From: Polynucleobacter sp. 31A-FELB
GTDB taxonomy: Bacteria; Pseudomonadota; Gammaproteobacteria; Burkholderiales; Burkholderiaceae
DNA length: 58,618 nucleotides
Reading direction: 5' to 3'
Assembly: GCF_018882405.1 (NCBI RefSeq)
Contig: NZ_JACVOO010000013.1
Coordinates: forward strand, 1-58,618
Of this stretch, positions 10,515 through 18,026 are shown one piece after another (the stretch's first letter is position 1; every line of letters begins with the position of its first letter). The notes below the pieces were generated by a model. The model worked only from the letters and a program-made list of their open reading frames with translations, was not told the origin of the DNA and did not search any database. Position numbers and translations under genes: made by a program.

Positions 10515-10967
10515 CTACTTGTATTTATTGAAATTCATTTTTAGTGCGCCACTAGCTACCTCAATTGCTACGTCTAAATTGCCAGCCTCAGTCTCTGACT
10601 TGAGTAATTCCAATGCATCAATTAAGTCAGTCATATTTGCCACGCAGATGGATGTTTTGCCGGGAACAATTTCGATGCGCTTACTACCGTAAAACACTGA
10701 TAGGCATAAAGTGCCATCATCAGCCATAAACCACCAAGGCTTGATGCGTTTGGGACGCTCAATGCTTTTATAGTTTCCTTCTACGTCTTTAACAGTCACC
10801 CTGCGTTTCACGACAAAGTGGGTATGTTCAATCTGGCTCCTAGCCAATTGAATTTGCTCCCAAAGTTTATTGCTTAGCTTATTACGTCTTTGCTGTACTG
10901 CCGGCATAGATCTTGGTCGTACAGCATCGACAAATTGCAGATTACTTAAAGCATTTGGTGTGCCCAT
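10515..10967 (-). CDS. DUF6641-like protein
   Basis: The sequence pattern matches what I recall of DUF6641: an N-terminal LxFVxAxRP-like start, an RRNKL block near residue 27, RPKRIKPWWFMADDG in the middle, and a C-terminal half ending in IEVASGALKMNF. The family is found on plasmids, prophages and integrative elements of proteobacteria and has no known function. The start is set by TAAGGAGAACACC directly before the ATG at 10967. It is the first gene of a three-gene reverse-strand operon that ends at the terminator 9914-9946. Confidence 0.7.
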   Translation of the reverse strand: MGTPNALSNLQFVDAVRPRSMPAVQQRRNKLSNKLWEQIQLARSQIEHTHFVVKRRVTVKDVEGNYKSIERPKRIKPWWFMADDGTLCLSVFYGSKRIEIVPGKTSICVANMTDLIDALELLKSETEAGNLDVAIEVASGALKMNFNKYK

Positions 10968-11375
10968 GGTGTTCTCCTTACAAAAGTGGGGTACACAAGC
11001 AATGTATGGCTCACCAAGGGTTTAGGACGACCTCTATTTGGCGATCTACGGAATTCAGAGCATTTTGGACAGAAAAAATGCGGTCTTTCTTATCAAGAGA
11101 TAAATATTTTTGTGAGTTGCTCGGTTGCGACAGAGTGGGTTACCGAGGTAAGGGAAAAACGTTACTAGCTGAGTAAGTAGTGGCTAATGGAGTTAAGTGA
11201 GTCACTTAGTGGCATATGAATAACTCTGACTAGCAACACAAAAGCACTTCTCTCTATTGAGAGAAGCAACTAATCACTAAGTAACGATCTTTTGAGATCT
11301 CTTCTTCTAGTAACTAACTTAGAAACCAATCAACCAAGCGACTTGCAACATCACTCATCTAAAAGGAGATAAAAA
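10968..11375. other. Gene-free stretch with several short palindromes
   Basis: This 408 bp stretch between the reverse-strand DUF6641-like gene and the forward gene at 11376 shows no convincing frame. It holds a 15-bp palindrome TAAGTGAGTCACTTA (11194-11208), an 8-bp stem hairpin CTTCTCTC-TATT-GAGAGAAG (11249-11268) and a short palindrome GATCT/AGATC (11286-11299). These are candidate operators or 5' leader structures for 11376. Confidence 0.5.
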
Positions 11376-11834
11376 ATGAGAGAAATTGCAGTCAGAATGT
11401 TTATTAATGAGAAATTTGCTGGAAGCTTTGGAAATATGGTGTTTAATCGCGCTGCTTATAACGGCTCAATCGAACTACATAACCCTATGCAAAAGTATTT
11501 AGTTGATTTTTACAGCTACATCCATTGGGAAAACCGTGCTCAGACGCAAGAACAAATAGATATCGTCAGTGAGCTGATTAATACAGACTTACCTAAAGCG
11601 CCCAATATCTTGATGTCATGGATATTGCATTGGGATAAGGATGCAAAAATTAAGCAAACAGTTCCGGGATTTTGTGCGTACTTGCCAGATAGTGGGGAAA
11701 TGCACTTACGTATTAGCGATGAGCAGCGGGGCACAAAAGGGAGTTGGGACTTGCCAGTGCGCCACTGTAAAAACGCAGGACCCAAGCTTCCCGTGTTTAT
11801 TGCTACTAATGTAGATTTAACAGTTTGGCAGTAA
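11376..11834 (+). CDS. Hypothetical protein, 152 residues
   Basis: Not recognised. It is a soluble protein rich in Trp and His, with no signal peptide. It contains an internal DxxSELIN-like helix and a C-terminal half that looks beta-rich. AAAAGGAGATAAAAA precedes the ATG, a strong ribosome site. It is a single-gene unit closed by the terminator at 11869. The long upstream stretch with palindromes suggests regulated expression. Confidence 0.65.
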   Translation: MREIAVRMFINEKFAGSFGNMVFNRAAYNGSIELHNPMQKYLVDFYSYIHWENRAQTQEQIDIVSELINTDLPKAPNILMSWILHWDKDAKIKQTVPGFCAYLPDSGEMHLRISDEQRGTKGSWDLPVRHCKNAGPKLPVFIATNVDLTVWQ

Positions 11835-11868
11835 TAGCTAACATATAAGATTGCTTATAAAGCCCTCA

Positions 11869-11895
11869 AAAAAGCCCGTTAAATGCGGGCTTTTT
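11869..11895 (+). terminator. Rho-independent terminator
   Basis: AAAAAGCCCG / CGGGCTTTTT hairpin with a 7-base loop and trailing Ts, 35 bp after the stop of the 152-residue gene. Confidence 0.85.
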
Positions 11896-12166
11896 GCATT
11901 CTTAGTCCCAAGTAGCTGAGATTGCGCAAACCTAATACAGCGTGAATTTGAAGTGTTTTAAGCGGTGTGTCAAAACCCCACAGAATTTGCTGTATTTACA
12001 GCCAAATTCTGAGTCAAATTGTTGTCTAGATCTCACATAAAACAGCTAAATATTAAGCGTAGTGTGCACATAAGAAAAAAATGCTTTTCTTTTATGAATG
12101 ACGCAAGTCGTTGATTCTTGGAGGATCTTGGAATCCCATGGTTTTACTGGAAAACCTAGTGCAAAG
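11896..12166. other. Upstream region of the recombinase with a long imperfect hairpin
   Basis: No gene was found here. The notable element is at 11981-12011: CAGAATTTG-CTGT and ACAG-CCAAATTCTG pair over 13 bp with one bulged base around a 4-base loop. Its position ahead of a recombinase gene would suit an accessory recombination site or an operator, but it could also be a chance hairpin. Confidence 0.45.
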
Positions 12167-12259
12167 ATGACAAATCACAAGAATTCAAACTACCTCATGG
12201 CAAATAGAGGTCGACCTTTGCCACAAAAGAAAACACACTACATACATGCTTTTTATTAA
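12167..12259 (+). CDS. Possible 30-residue peptide ahead of the recombinase
   Basis: ATG at 12167 opens a 30-codon frame rich in Asn, Lys and His. It includes NRGRPLPQKK, which contains the RGRP core of an AT-hook. It ends 17 bp before the recombinase start. There is no strong ribosome site. It may be a leader peptide, a decayed N-terminus or chance. An inner ATG at 12197 gives a 20-residue version. Confidence 0.25.
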   Translation: MTNHKNSNYLMANRGRPLPQKKTHYIHAFY

Positions 12260-12276
12260 CTGCAAAGGAAAAACAA

Positions 12277-12843
12277 ATGGCACAAGCAAAGACATTAACT
12301 CCAGAAGAGCTAGATAAGGTATTGGCATACGTTGCAACTAAGAAGTATCCAGAGCGCGATAGGGCGCTGATATTGACCAGCTGTTATTCGGGGCTTCGCG
12401 TTGCCGAAATAGCCAGCTTAAAAATGCGGGACGTAGTGAATGAAGACGGCAGTATTCGGAATGAAGTTCGCTTAAGTGCCGCGCAGACTAAAGGCGGTCA
12501 GCCAAGAACGGTGTTTTTACCTAAGAAATTGCAAGATGAATTAGCAATTTATTTGGCTACACGCTACGCCAAGTTCCCAGATGTGCCGTTCTTTCATACA
12601 GCTAAAAGATTGGGATTCTCGGCAAACTCTTTATGCCAATGGTTCTTTTGGGCTTATCGCAATGCTGGTATTGCTGGAGCCTCCAGTCACAGTGGGCGTA
12701 GAACCTTCATTACAACGCTGGCAAACAAAGGCATCTCAGTAAGAGTATTAGCTGGATTGGCGGGACATAAGTCTATTGCGGTTACTCAGAAATATATCGA
12801 CGTCAATCCAGACTTGATGCGTAATGCAGTGGAGCTAGTGTGA
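12277..12843 (+). CDS. Tyrosine recombinase/integrase, catalytic domain only
   Basis: Site-specific DNA recombinase of the phage integrase family. All catalytic positions are visible: R41 in SGLRVAEI, K72 in TKGGQ, H138-x2-R141 in SHSGRRTF, H164 in LAGHKS and the nucleophile Y173 in TQKYID. At 188 residues it lacks the N-terminal SAM-like core-binding domain of XerD or phage integrases, which are about 300 long. It may rely on a partner, or be a resident of the island rather than the enzyme that inserted it. AAAGGAAAAA precedes the ATG. Confidence 0.9.
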   Translation: MAQAKTLTPEELDKVLAYVATKKYPERDRALILTSCYSGLRVAEIASLKMRDVVNEDGSIRNEVRLSAAQTKGGQPRTVFLPKKLQDELAIYLATRYAKFPDVPFFHTAKRLGFSANSLCQWFFWAYRNAGIAGASSHSGRRTFITTLANKGISVRVLAGLAGHKSIAVTQKYIDVNPDLMRNAVELV

Positions 12844-12867
12844 AAAAGGCGCTGTATGCGCCTTTTT
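12843..12867. terminator. Bidirectional terminator between recombinase and SIR2-like gene
   Basis: The perfect 10-bp stem AAAAAGGCGC / GCGCCTTTTT with a TGTAT loop lies between two convergent genes and can serve both strands. Confidence 0.9.
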
Positions 12868-12868
12868 A

Positions 12869-13783
12869 TTATTTCTTGGATTTTGTGGGTTTTATTTGAT
12901 TTGCAATTTCTAAATAGCCATCAAAATAAGTTTTTGCAGGAACTCGGTTTACCACTACACCTAAGTCTTCAAGCATATGCAGTTTGCGATCAACATTAAT
13001 CTCTGGTTGACTTTTAACATCTACGTGATGGTATGTAATTCCTCCGATATATTTTGGAAATTTATTTTGTAGTTGCATTTTTTCAAGGAGTAGCCACCAT
13101 AAAATGCTTTCTGTATATTCCATTCCTAAGCCAATCATGTGAATATGATCTCGCAAAAAAAGATCCACCCAAGAATAGTAAGGCTCATCTTTATCAAAAT
13201 CAAAATTAGGGATGCCTCGATATAAGGGAGAGTTTTTAATTTTTAACTTACTGTAAGAGATGCCGCTGTGTAAGTAGGTTTTAATTTGCGCTTGATATCT
13301 CGCATATTGCCTAAAGCCAAGAGCAATGCTTGTTGGCTCTAGCACCCAACCATTGATATACCAAAGATCTTTACCTTTATAGGTATTGCAACGAAACAGA
13401 GAAAAATTCTTTTCATTAATGCCTAAAAACTTACCCATTGACACTGGTGTACCTGAAGGCCAGTAGTAGTTGGTTGTCATAATTGAATTGGAGAGACCAT
13501 TAAGGGCGTCGACGAGCTCAGAATTCCTTACATAAAATAACTCTCTCTCAACTTGGTTCAAAATTATATTTTTTACGTTTGGAACATTGGAGCGTAATAA
13601 GATTTCGTCAAAAACAAGGGTTAAAGGTTTTGTTTCTATATCTCGAATCTCTACTAGTGCTACAGCAGCTAATTTCTCTAACAAGGATTTCCAGGTAATT
13701 TCATATTTCCCTTTATCAAAACAATCTTTTGCAACAGCGCGATTAGGGCCATTGCCTATTAATATCGTATTTTTAATTGCCAT
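12869..13783 (-). CDS. SIR2-like domain protein with altered catalytic positions
   Basis: Tentatively a SIR2-fold NAD-binding protein of the kind found in prokaryotic defence loci. Matching blocks are the N-terminal strand and glycine loop ILIGNGPNR (7-15), SIMTTNYY (100-107) in the place of the TTNYD motif, WYINGWVLEP (141-150) where many members read an HG, and a late HIHMIGLGMEYTESILWWLL block. The usual His of HG is Asn144 here, and the Asp after TTNY is Tyr. If the alignment is right, NAD hydrolysis may be lost or use another residue. It lies downstream of the gene at 13808-14539 and was probably cotranscribed with it. Confidence 0.55.
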   Translation of the reverse strand: MAIKNTILIGNGPNRAVAKDCFDKGKYEITWKSLLEKLAAVALVEIRDIETKPLTLVFDEILLRSNVPNVKNIILNQVERELFYVRNSELVDALNGLSNSIMTTNYYWPSGTPVSMGKFLGINEKNFSLFRCNTYKGKDLWYINGWVLEPTSIALGFRQYARYQAQIKTYLHSGISYSKLKIKNSPLYRGIPNFDFDKDEPYYSWVDLFLRDHIHMIGLGMEYTESILWWLLLEKMQLQNKFPKYIGGITYHHVDVKSQPEINVDRKLHMLEDLGVVVNRVPAKTYFDGYLEIANQIKPTKSKK

Positions 13784-13807
13784 TTCTAATCCTCTTTAGT
13801 CAGTAGT

Positions 13808-14539
13808 TCATTCGATAGATGGGAATTTAAGTCTAGCTGCGTTGTAAACCAGTCTCTGTGCTTGTTCTTTATATCTACTGGCAGCCATTTGTCGCCTTTG
13901 CTTTTCTTGTTCCGGACTATTGACCTCCTGAACTTTTCTGCCAAGGTGAATTTCAGCTAGTTTTGCTCTTTGGGCAAGCTGGTAGAGCTGAATATCAGGA
14001 TTGCGATAGAGAATTTCGGCGACATCAACCAGGGTGGGAATTGTTTTGTGTTGGAGTTTGGTTGTCTCTAGTTGTACTAATGCAGTACTTTGCGCTCTCA
14101 CATCTAAATTCTTGCCTTCATGGCGTTCGTCTAAGAGCTTATTAATTTGTTCCAGAATGGTTACTCGTCGTAATGTCAATGGAATGTCGAGAATTAAGAA
14201 TTCCTTTGATTCGACTTCCAGCTTACTCAAAGCTTCATCTTGGTCAATAACCCGCACTTTAGGATATTGGTGTCTCTCGCTAAAAATACGTTTACCAATA
14301 TTTCCCCACCATTGCTCCCACGAGACGTTTACATCTCCGAATAGGGCATAGGTATCTGCAAGAGCGTGATTTTTACCGCCTTTTGCGCAACATTCCAAGT
14401 ATTCATTGCTGACATTAAGACAGCGCCACCATTCGTAGTACAGCGTATCTTTAGCCTTACGCCAATCATCTGCTGTTGAGCGTCCTTTGCGAAGTCCGCC
14501 TGGAATCTCTTTGTAGAGCCCCAATTTTTCATCTGACAT
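13808..14539 (-). CDS. Hypothetical protein paired with the SIR2-like gene
   Basis: Not recognised. It is a soluble protein of 243 residues. The N-terminal half is Trp-rich (YYEWWRC, WEQWWGN) and the C-terminal half is predicted helical with many charged residues and could coil. The C-terminus is basic (EKQRRQMAASRYKEQAQR). It is the first gene of a two-gene reverse-strand unit, 24 bp before the SIR2-like gene, and diverges from the leader-array gene at 14734. In a defence setting it could be the sensor or regulator for the SIR2-like protein; that is inference only. Confidence 0.6.
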   Translation of the reverse strand: MSDEKLGLYKEIPGGLRKGRSTADDWRKAKDTLYYEWWRCLNVSNEYLECCAKGGKNHALADTYALFGDVNVSWEQWWGNIGKRIFSERHQYPKVRVIDQDEALSKLEVESKEFLILDIPLTLRRVTILEQINKLLDERHEGKNLDVRAQSTALVQLETTKLQHKTIPTLVDVAEILYRNPDIQLYQLAQRAKLAEIHLGRKVQEVNSPEQEKQRRQMAASRYKEQAQRLVYNAARLKFPSIE

Positions 14540-14634
14540 ATAAGCCTATATTTAAATGACGCACTAAAAGTAGATATGAAAAGTATAAGCACAATTCTTA
14601 TCTAGATTGATTAGCGTTTACCCCTTAAGAATGC

Positions 14635-14733
14635 ATTAACAAAACTGACATAAATCAGTTATTCATCCGAAAAAGACCTCTATTTTTATAGACTCATAGA
14701 GCGAACTAACTCGCATAACTATGGAGAAATAAG
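14635..14733 (+). promoter_or_regulatory. Shared leader, copy 1 (most divergent)
   Basis: Begins ATTAACAAAACTGAC, then a TTATTCATCCGAAAA block, and ends in a GGAGAAATAAG ribosome site before the gene at 14734. Compared with later copies its middle is shorter and its hairpin is reduced to GCGA/TCGC (14701-14714). It contains a unique inverted repeat, AACTGAC/TCAGTT. Confidence 0.6.
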
Positions 14734-15576
14734 ATGAAAAAGAATGGAAAGTTATTAGTAGAACAAGTCTTGTCAGAAGGGGATTTATTGGCACAGCAGC
14801 AAGTTGATTTTTACGACAACTACATTATGAAGGCCAACGATGTTTTATATGGGCTATTGGCTGATTTAATGCGATATAGCGATCAGGTTCTGGGATCTGA
14901 CTATAAGTTAGAAATTCTATCCAAAATGCGAAGCACCTTGTCTACTAAACACAATATCAAGGTTCAGAAAAATACCCCCGACCTGACCATTATTGTGAAA
15001 TACGTAGTGCGTACCAATCGTAAAAATGCACACGTCTATGCCAGAGTATTGGATATGGCTTATAGGCAGGATGTCATGGCTGATGAGCTAGAGGATTTCA
15101 TACGCCAGAATGGAGGAATTGACCGTATTCGTGAAAGTAATGTGAATTTAGAAGGCGTACAAAAGCGCAAAAGCGAAGATGAGGGCAGGATAAAGCTTGT
15201 GAAAGCACTTTTAAATATAAAAGTTCAAACGCCTATGACTGAGTTTAGGATTCCGAACGAATGGTCTGGCCAAGTACATGATTCACATGGTGTTGGTTCA
15301 TTTCTATATCCCATTTGCGCCAAAGTTGATGGAATTTACAAAGTAGTAGGGATCGTTCCTATGGATTTTGAGTTTGAGGAGCAAATTCTCAAGCGGGTAA
15401 TAGTGGACATTGGCAGCAAAGGGAGTTATTCAGAAATTGAAAAACGTCAATTTGCAAAAGCAAAAGAGATGATTTCGCCCGCTTATCAACTCAAGATGCA
15501 AGAGGAGCGCGATAGGGTTGATGAAGAACGTCGAGCCAAAAGGCTGGCTCTCCAGCCGCTACCAATGGCTGCATGA
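14734..15576 (+). CDS. Hypothetical protein, first unit of the leader array (280 residues)
   Basis: Unknown family. It is soluble and helix-rich in the first 180 residues with many charged positions. A probable globular segment follows around residues 170-230 (EWSGQVHDSHGVGSF), then a strongly charged C-terminal coil (QEERDRVDEERRAKR). The start follows ATGGAGAAATAAG. It is the longest of the six array genes and is closed by a gccacc-TTCG-ggtggc terminator. No homology to the other array proteins is visible, although the leaders are related. Confidence 0.65.
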   Translation: MKKNGKLLVEQVLSEGDLLAQQQVDFYDNYIMKANDVLYGLLADLMRYSDQVLGSDYKLEILSKMRSTLSTKHNIKVQKNTPDLTIIVKYVVRTNRKNAHVYARVLDMAYRQDVMADELEDFIRQNGGIDRIRESNVNLEGVQKRKSEDEGRIKLVKALLNIKVQTPMTEFRIPNEWSGQVHDSHGVGSFLYPICAKVDGIYKVVGIVPMDFEFEEQILKRVIVDIGSKGSYSEIEKRQFAKAKEMISPAYQLKMQEERDRVDEERRAKRLALQPLPMAA

Positions 15577-15600
15577 AACAAGTGTTACTTGCAGTAACGG

Positions 15601-15620
15601 TGCCACCTTCGGGTGGCATT
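15601..15620 (+). terminator. Array terminator 1
   Basis: TGCCACC-TTCG-GGTGGCA hairpin followed by TTTTC. The same hairpin sequence recurs after the next three array genes. Confidence 0.85.
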
Positions 15621-15637
15621 TTCATTTAAAGCTATCA

Positions 15638-15744
15638 ATTAACAAACTTGATTTGAATTGATTGTTCAACCGAAAAGAGGGTCAAAACGCATATCTTACG
15701 TATATGGGCTGTCGCTCTTGATAGCTCTTAAAAAGGAGAATTAA
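15638..15744 (+). promoter_or_regulatory. Shared leader, copy 2
   Basis: Contains the conserved order ATTAACAAAC, GATTTGAATTGATTGTT, CGAAAA, GGTCAAAACG, a TACGTATATGGG block, a hairpin and then AAAAGGAG. The hairpin is GCTGTC (15708-15713), loop GCTCTT, GATAGC (15720-15725). Promoter hexamers are not certain; TATATG or TATCTT could be the -10. Confidence 0.75.
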
Positions 15745-16161
15745 ATGAGTAATAAATCTTATGTAATTGCAGTCAATATGATCCCTTACGGCATCAAGAT
15801 GGTAGTTAAATCTACGACAGATTTTGTAGAGGCAATTGTTAATGAATTTGAGAGGTTGGTAAACAGTGATCATGAGAAAGCCGATGGTTACCACTTAGTG
15901 CTTAAAGCAAAGCTGTTACGTGAAGATGCATTTTTTAATAAACATCCTAAGGCAGCGCACGTTCAGAAAGAAAGATGGGGTAAGTTTTGCGATCTTTGCG
16001 TTGATTTTGCCGCTCTTAATACGGTTTTATACAAAGAGCCAATTTATCTAGTGCATCCGGAGCAATTTGATGAGCAGCGTGCTCGCGGCTTATTGGATCT
16101 GTCGTCTGCTGGAGGGGTAGATCTGATTCCAGAGGTTCCTGTAATGCGTTTAGCTGCTTAG
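15745..16161 (+). CDS. Hypothetical protein, array unit 2 (138 residues)
   Basis: Not recognised. It is soluble and mostly helical, with a short N-terminal beta stretch (SYVIAVNMIPYGIK) followed by a long amphipathic helix (TTDFVEAIVNEFERLV). AAAAAGGAGAATTAA precedes the ATG. It sits between shared leader copy 2 and the second copy of the array terminator, so it should be a monocistronic unit. Confidence 0.65.
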   Translation: MSNKSYVIAVNMIPYGIKMVVKSTTDFVEAIVNEFERLVNSDHEKADGYHLVLKAKLLREDAFFNKHPKAAHVQKERWGKFCDLCVDFAALNTVLYKEPIYLVHPEQFDEQRARGLLDLSSAGGVDLIPEVPVMRLAA

Positions 16162-16167
16162 TAATAG

Positions 16168-16191
16168 ATGCCACCTTCGGGTGGCATTTTC
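16168..16191 (+). terminator. Array terminator 2
   Basis: ATGCCACC (16168-16175), TTCG loop, GGTGGCAT (16180-16187), then TTTT, starting 7 bp after the stop codon. Confidence 0.85.
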
Positions 16192-16205
16192 TATTGGTTT
16201 CGACA

Positions 16206-16317
16206 ATTAACAGAGTTGATTTGAATTGGTTATTCATCCGAAAAGTAGGTCGAAACGAATATCTTACATATATGGGCTGTCGCTCTTGAGAGCCTTAATT
16301 AAATAGGAGAAATTGAA
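16206..16317 (+). promoter_or_regulatory. Shared leader, copy 3
   Basis: Same block order as copy 2, with CAGAGTTG and TTATTCATC variants. The hairpin is GCTGTC/GAGAGC (16276-16293), with one G-G mismatch in the stem. It ends in ATAGGAGAAATTGAA before ATG 16318. Confidence 0.75.
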
Positions 16318-16716
16318 ATGAGTATTGAGAAAATGTTGTCTATTAGCCTGGTAAATCTTGATGTAGATTGCGTCATCGAGGTTCCAGTAGATATGTTCTT
16401 TGAGCTGCTTGAAAACACACCAGATTTGATTAGGCGGTTTGGTTTTGAAAGTTCCATGAGTCAGTGGCTTGAAATGCTGTCTACGGTTAAGGCTGAATAT
16501 AAAGAAGTTGGAAATTTTGATTGGTCCAAAGCTAATGCCGATGAAGAAGTTTTCTTAAGACGCTGTCAAATCGTTGTGGCTCTTGGGGCGCATTTGAAAG
16601 ATATTCCCTTAATGTTATCCGGAGAAGGTTTGGTAGATTTTATTGAGGACATGGGCGGCATAGACGTCACCGAACAGGTTTTGAATGGTTCTCTACCCAT
16701 AGAAAACTTTGCATAA
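16318..16716 (+). CDS. Hypothetical protein, array unit 3 (132 residues)
   Basis: Unknown small acidic protein. It is predicted to be largely helical, with no export signal. A VDMFFELLENTPDLIRRFGF helix pair lies in the first third. Loosely, its length and helical make-up recall array unit 2, but I see no alignable motif. It is flanked by shared leader copy 3 and array terminator 3. Confidence 0.65.
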   Translation: MSIEKMLSISLVNLDVDCVIEVPVDMFFELLENTPDLIRRFGFESSMSQWLEMLSTVKAEYKEVGNFDWSKANADEEVFLRRCQIVVALGAHLKDIPLMLSGEGLVDFIEDMGGIDVTEQVLNGSLPIENFA

Positions 16717-16722
16717 GTTTTA

Positions 16723-16746
16723 GTGCCACCTTCGGGTGGCATTTTT
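16723..16746 (+). terminator. Array terminator 3
   Basis: TGCCACC-TTCG-GGTGGCA hairpin followed by TTTTTG, starting 8 bp after the stop. Confidence 0.85.
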
Positions 16747-16760
16747 GTTTGTATCTATTG

Positions 16761-16870
16761 ATTAACAAACTCGATTTGAATTGATTGTTTGCCCGAAAAG
16801 TAGGTCAAAACGCCTATCGTACGTATATGGGTTGCCACTCCTGGTGACTCTAATTTATAAGGAGAAATAC
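16761..16870 (+). promoter_or_regulatory. Shared leader, copy 4
   Basis: Almost identical to copy 5 over its first two thirds (CGAAAAGTAGGTCAAAACG, CCTATCGTACGTATATGGG). The hairpin is GTTGCC (16831-16836) / GGTGAC (16843-16848), which changes both arms relative to copies 2 and 5 while keeping the pairing. It ends in AAGGAGAAATAC. Confidence 0.8.
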
Positions 16871-17401
16871 ATGGCTGATGCTTATGGCATGTTGACTTTT
16901 GATAAGTCAACGGATTGCGAATTTGATGGATTGAAGTTGGAGAAGTTGATAAATGAATTCGAGTGGGATAACTCGGGTATTAGGTGGAAGTTTGACGAAG
17001 AAAGTGGATATCTGTGGATTGAGCGTGAGTCTTTCTTTGGACAACCCCAATACCCCACTGTTTACCCGAGATTTACGAGCTTATATCGGGTGGAGGGTGA
17101 TGATGGTGAGTTAAGGGATGTGAGTCCGGTAGACATGAGAGAGGAGGACTTTGAGCATATTTGTGATGGCGAGGATGAAATATGCGATTTGGAATCATTG
17201 TCAAAAGCATTCTCACCACTAATTAAAAATGGTTGGATTGAGATTGCTTGTACAGCCAATGAAAAGGCGCGTTATGTCTACTTTGAGTCGTTGCGTATCT
17301 ATGCTGATGGCAAAGCATTGCGCAGAAGCATTTACTCTGGACCTATGACGTCGCCAGTAGACAATTTTGAGGAATTCTCGCCTCAAGAGATGGCTGTTTG
17401 A
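16871..17401 (+). CDS. Hypothetical protein, array unit 4 (176 residues)
   Basis: Not recognised. It is a very acidic soluble protein with an aromatic-rich centre (FFGQPQYPTVYPRF) and an acidic patch (DGEDEICDLES) near residues 100-112. The frame is open further upstream, to 16781, but that extension lies inside the shared leader. The start is therefore placed at ATG 16871 behind AAGGAGAAATAC. Its acidity would suit a DNA-mimic or immunity protein, but nothing proves that. Confidence 0.65.
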   Translation: MADAYGMLTFDKSTDCEFDGLKLEKLINEFEWDNSGIRWKFDEESGYLWIERESFFGQPQYPTVYPRFTSLYRVEGDDGELRDVSPVDMREEDFEHICDGEDEICDLESLSKAFSPLIKNGWIEIACTANEKARYVYFESLRIYADGKALRRSIYSGPMTSPVDNFEEFSPQEMAV

Positions 17402-17414
17402 TCGGGATGCGTAG

Positions 17415-17437
17415 ATGCCACCTTCGGGTGGCATTTT
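17415..17437 (+). terminator. Array terminator 4
   Basis: ATGCCACC-TTCG-GGTGGCAT hairpin then TTT, starting 14 bp after the stop of unit 4. Confidence 0.85.
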
Positions 17438-17452
17438 CATTTGAGGTTGGAC

Positions 17453-17562
17453 ATTAACAGAGTCGATTTGAATTGATTGTTTACCCGAAAAGTAGGTCAA
17501 AACGCCTATCGTACGTATATGGGTTATCGCTCTTGATGACCTTCAGTAAAAAGGAGAAATAC
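17453..17562 (+). promoter_or_regulatory. Shared leader, copy 5
   Basis: Matches copy 4 closely. The hairpin is GTTATC (17523-17528) / GATGAC (17535-17540) with the same GCTCTT loop as copy 2. It ends in AAAAAGGAGAAATAC before ATG 17563. Confidence 0.8.
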
Positions 17563-18012
17563 ATGTGTAATTGCAAACATACAGCAGTAGACTATAAGTT
17601 GGAAAGTGAAGCACCATTTAACTCCACTCTTATAGAGGTGGGTTCTGAGTGGATGGAAATTGGATTGCAAGATGTTGAATATATGGAAGAGAATTTCCCG
17701 GATACCTTCTCAATTCCAGAGAAAGGGATTCGTGAGTCAATCCCCGTGGGAATGATGGCTAAGGTGATTGTTGATTGGGGAATTGAGGATGTTCCAAATG
17801 AGCGCTTTTGGTTTGAGGTCACTTCAACGCAAGTAGATGATGTGGGCAACTTGGCGTACTTTGGGGTTTTGCGTAATAACACCATTGTTGCTCCTTGGGG
17901 TGCAATGATGGGTCCTATCTACGTCTGGAATATCTGTGATGTTGATGCAGAGGAGTACTTCAATCGTATACGGTTGGATGTTCATGTGATCGGTGTCAAC
18001 AGATCGAATTAG
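17563..18012 (+). CDS. Hypothetical protein, array unit 5 (149 residues)
   Basis: Family unknown. It begins MCNCKH and contains a compact beta-rich region with RFWFEVTSTQ and the glycine/aromatic stretch WGAMMGPIYVWN. Acidic residues dominate, as in unit 4. Reading from the upstream in-frame ATG at 17473 would translate the shared leader, so ATG 17563 is preferred. The usual array terminator is replaced by a 28-bp palindrome at 18027. Confidence 0.65.
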   Translation: MCNCKHTAVDYKLESEAPFNSTLIEVGSEWMEIGLQDVEYMEENFPDTFSIPEKGIRESIPVGMMAKVIVDWGIEDVPNERFWFEVTSTQVDDVGNLAYFGVLRNNTIVAPWGAMMGPIYVWNICDVDAEEYFNRIRLDVHVIGVNRSN

Positions 18013-18026
18013 CTGCATAGCGCTCT

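Noticed and set aside
10913..11176. Forward frames opposite the DUF6641-like start
   Set aside because: They run antisense to a well-supported gene and across palindromes, with cysteine-rich, non-coding-like composition.
16781..17562. Longer versions of array units 4 and 5 starting inside the leaders (16781 and 17473)
   Set aside because: The extensions only translate the conserved non-coding leader; strong GGAG sites sit directly before ATG 16871 and 17563.
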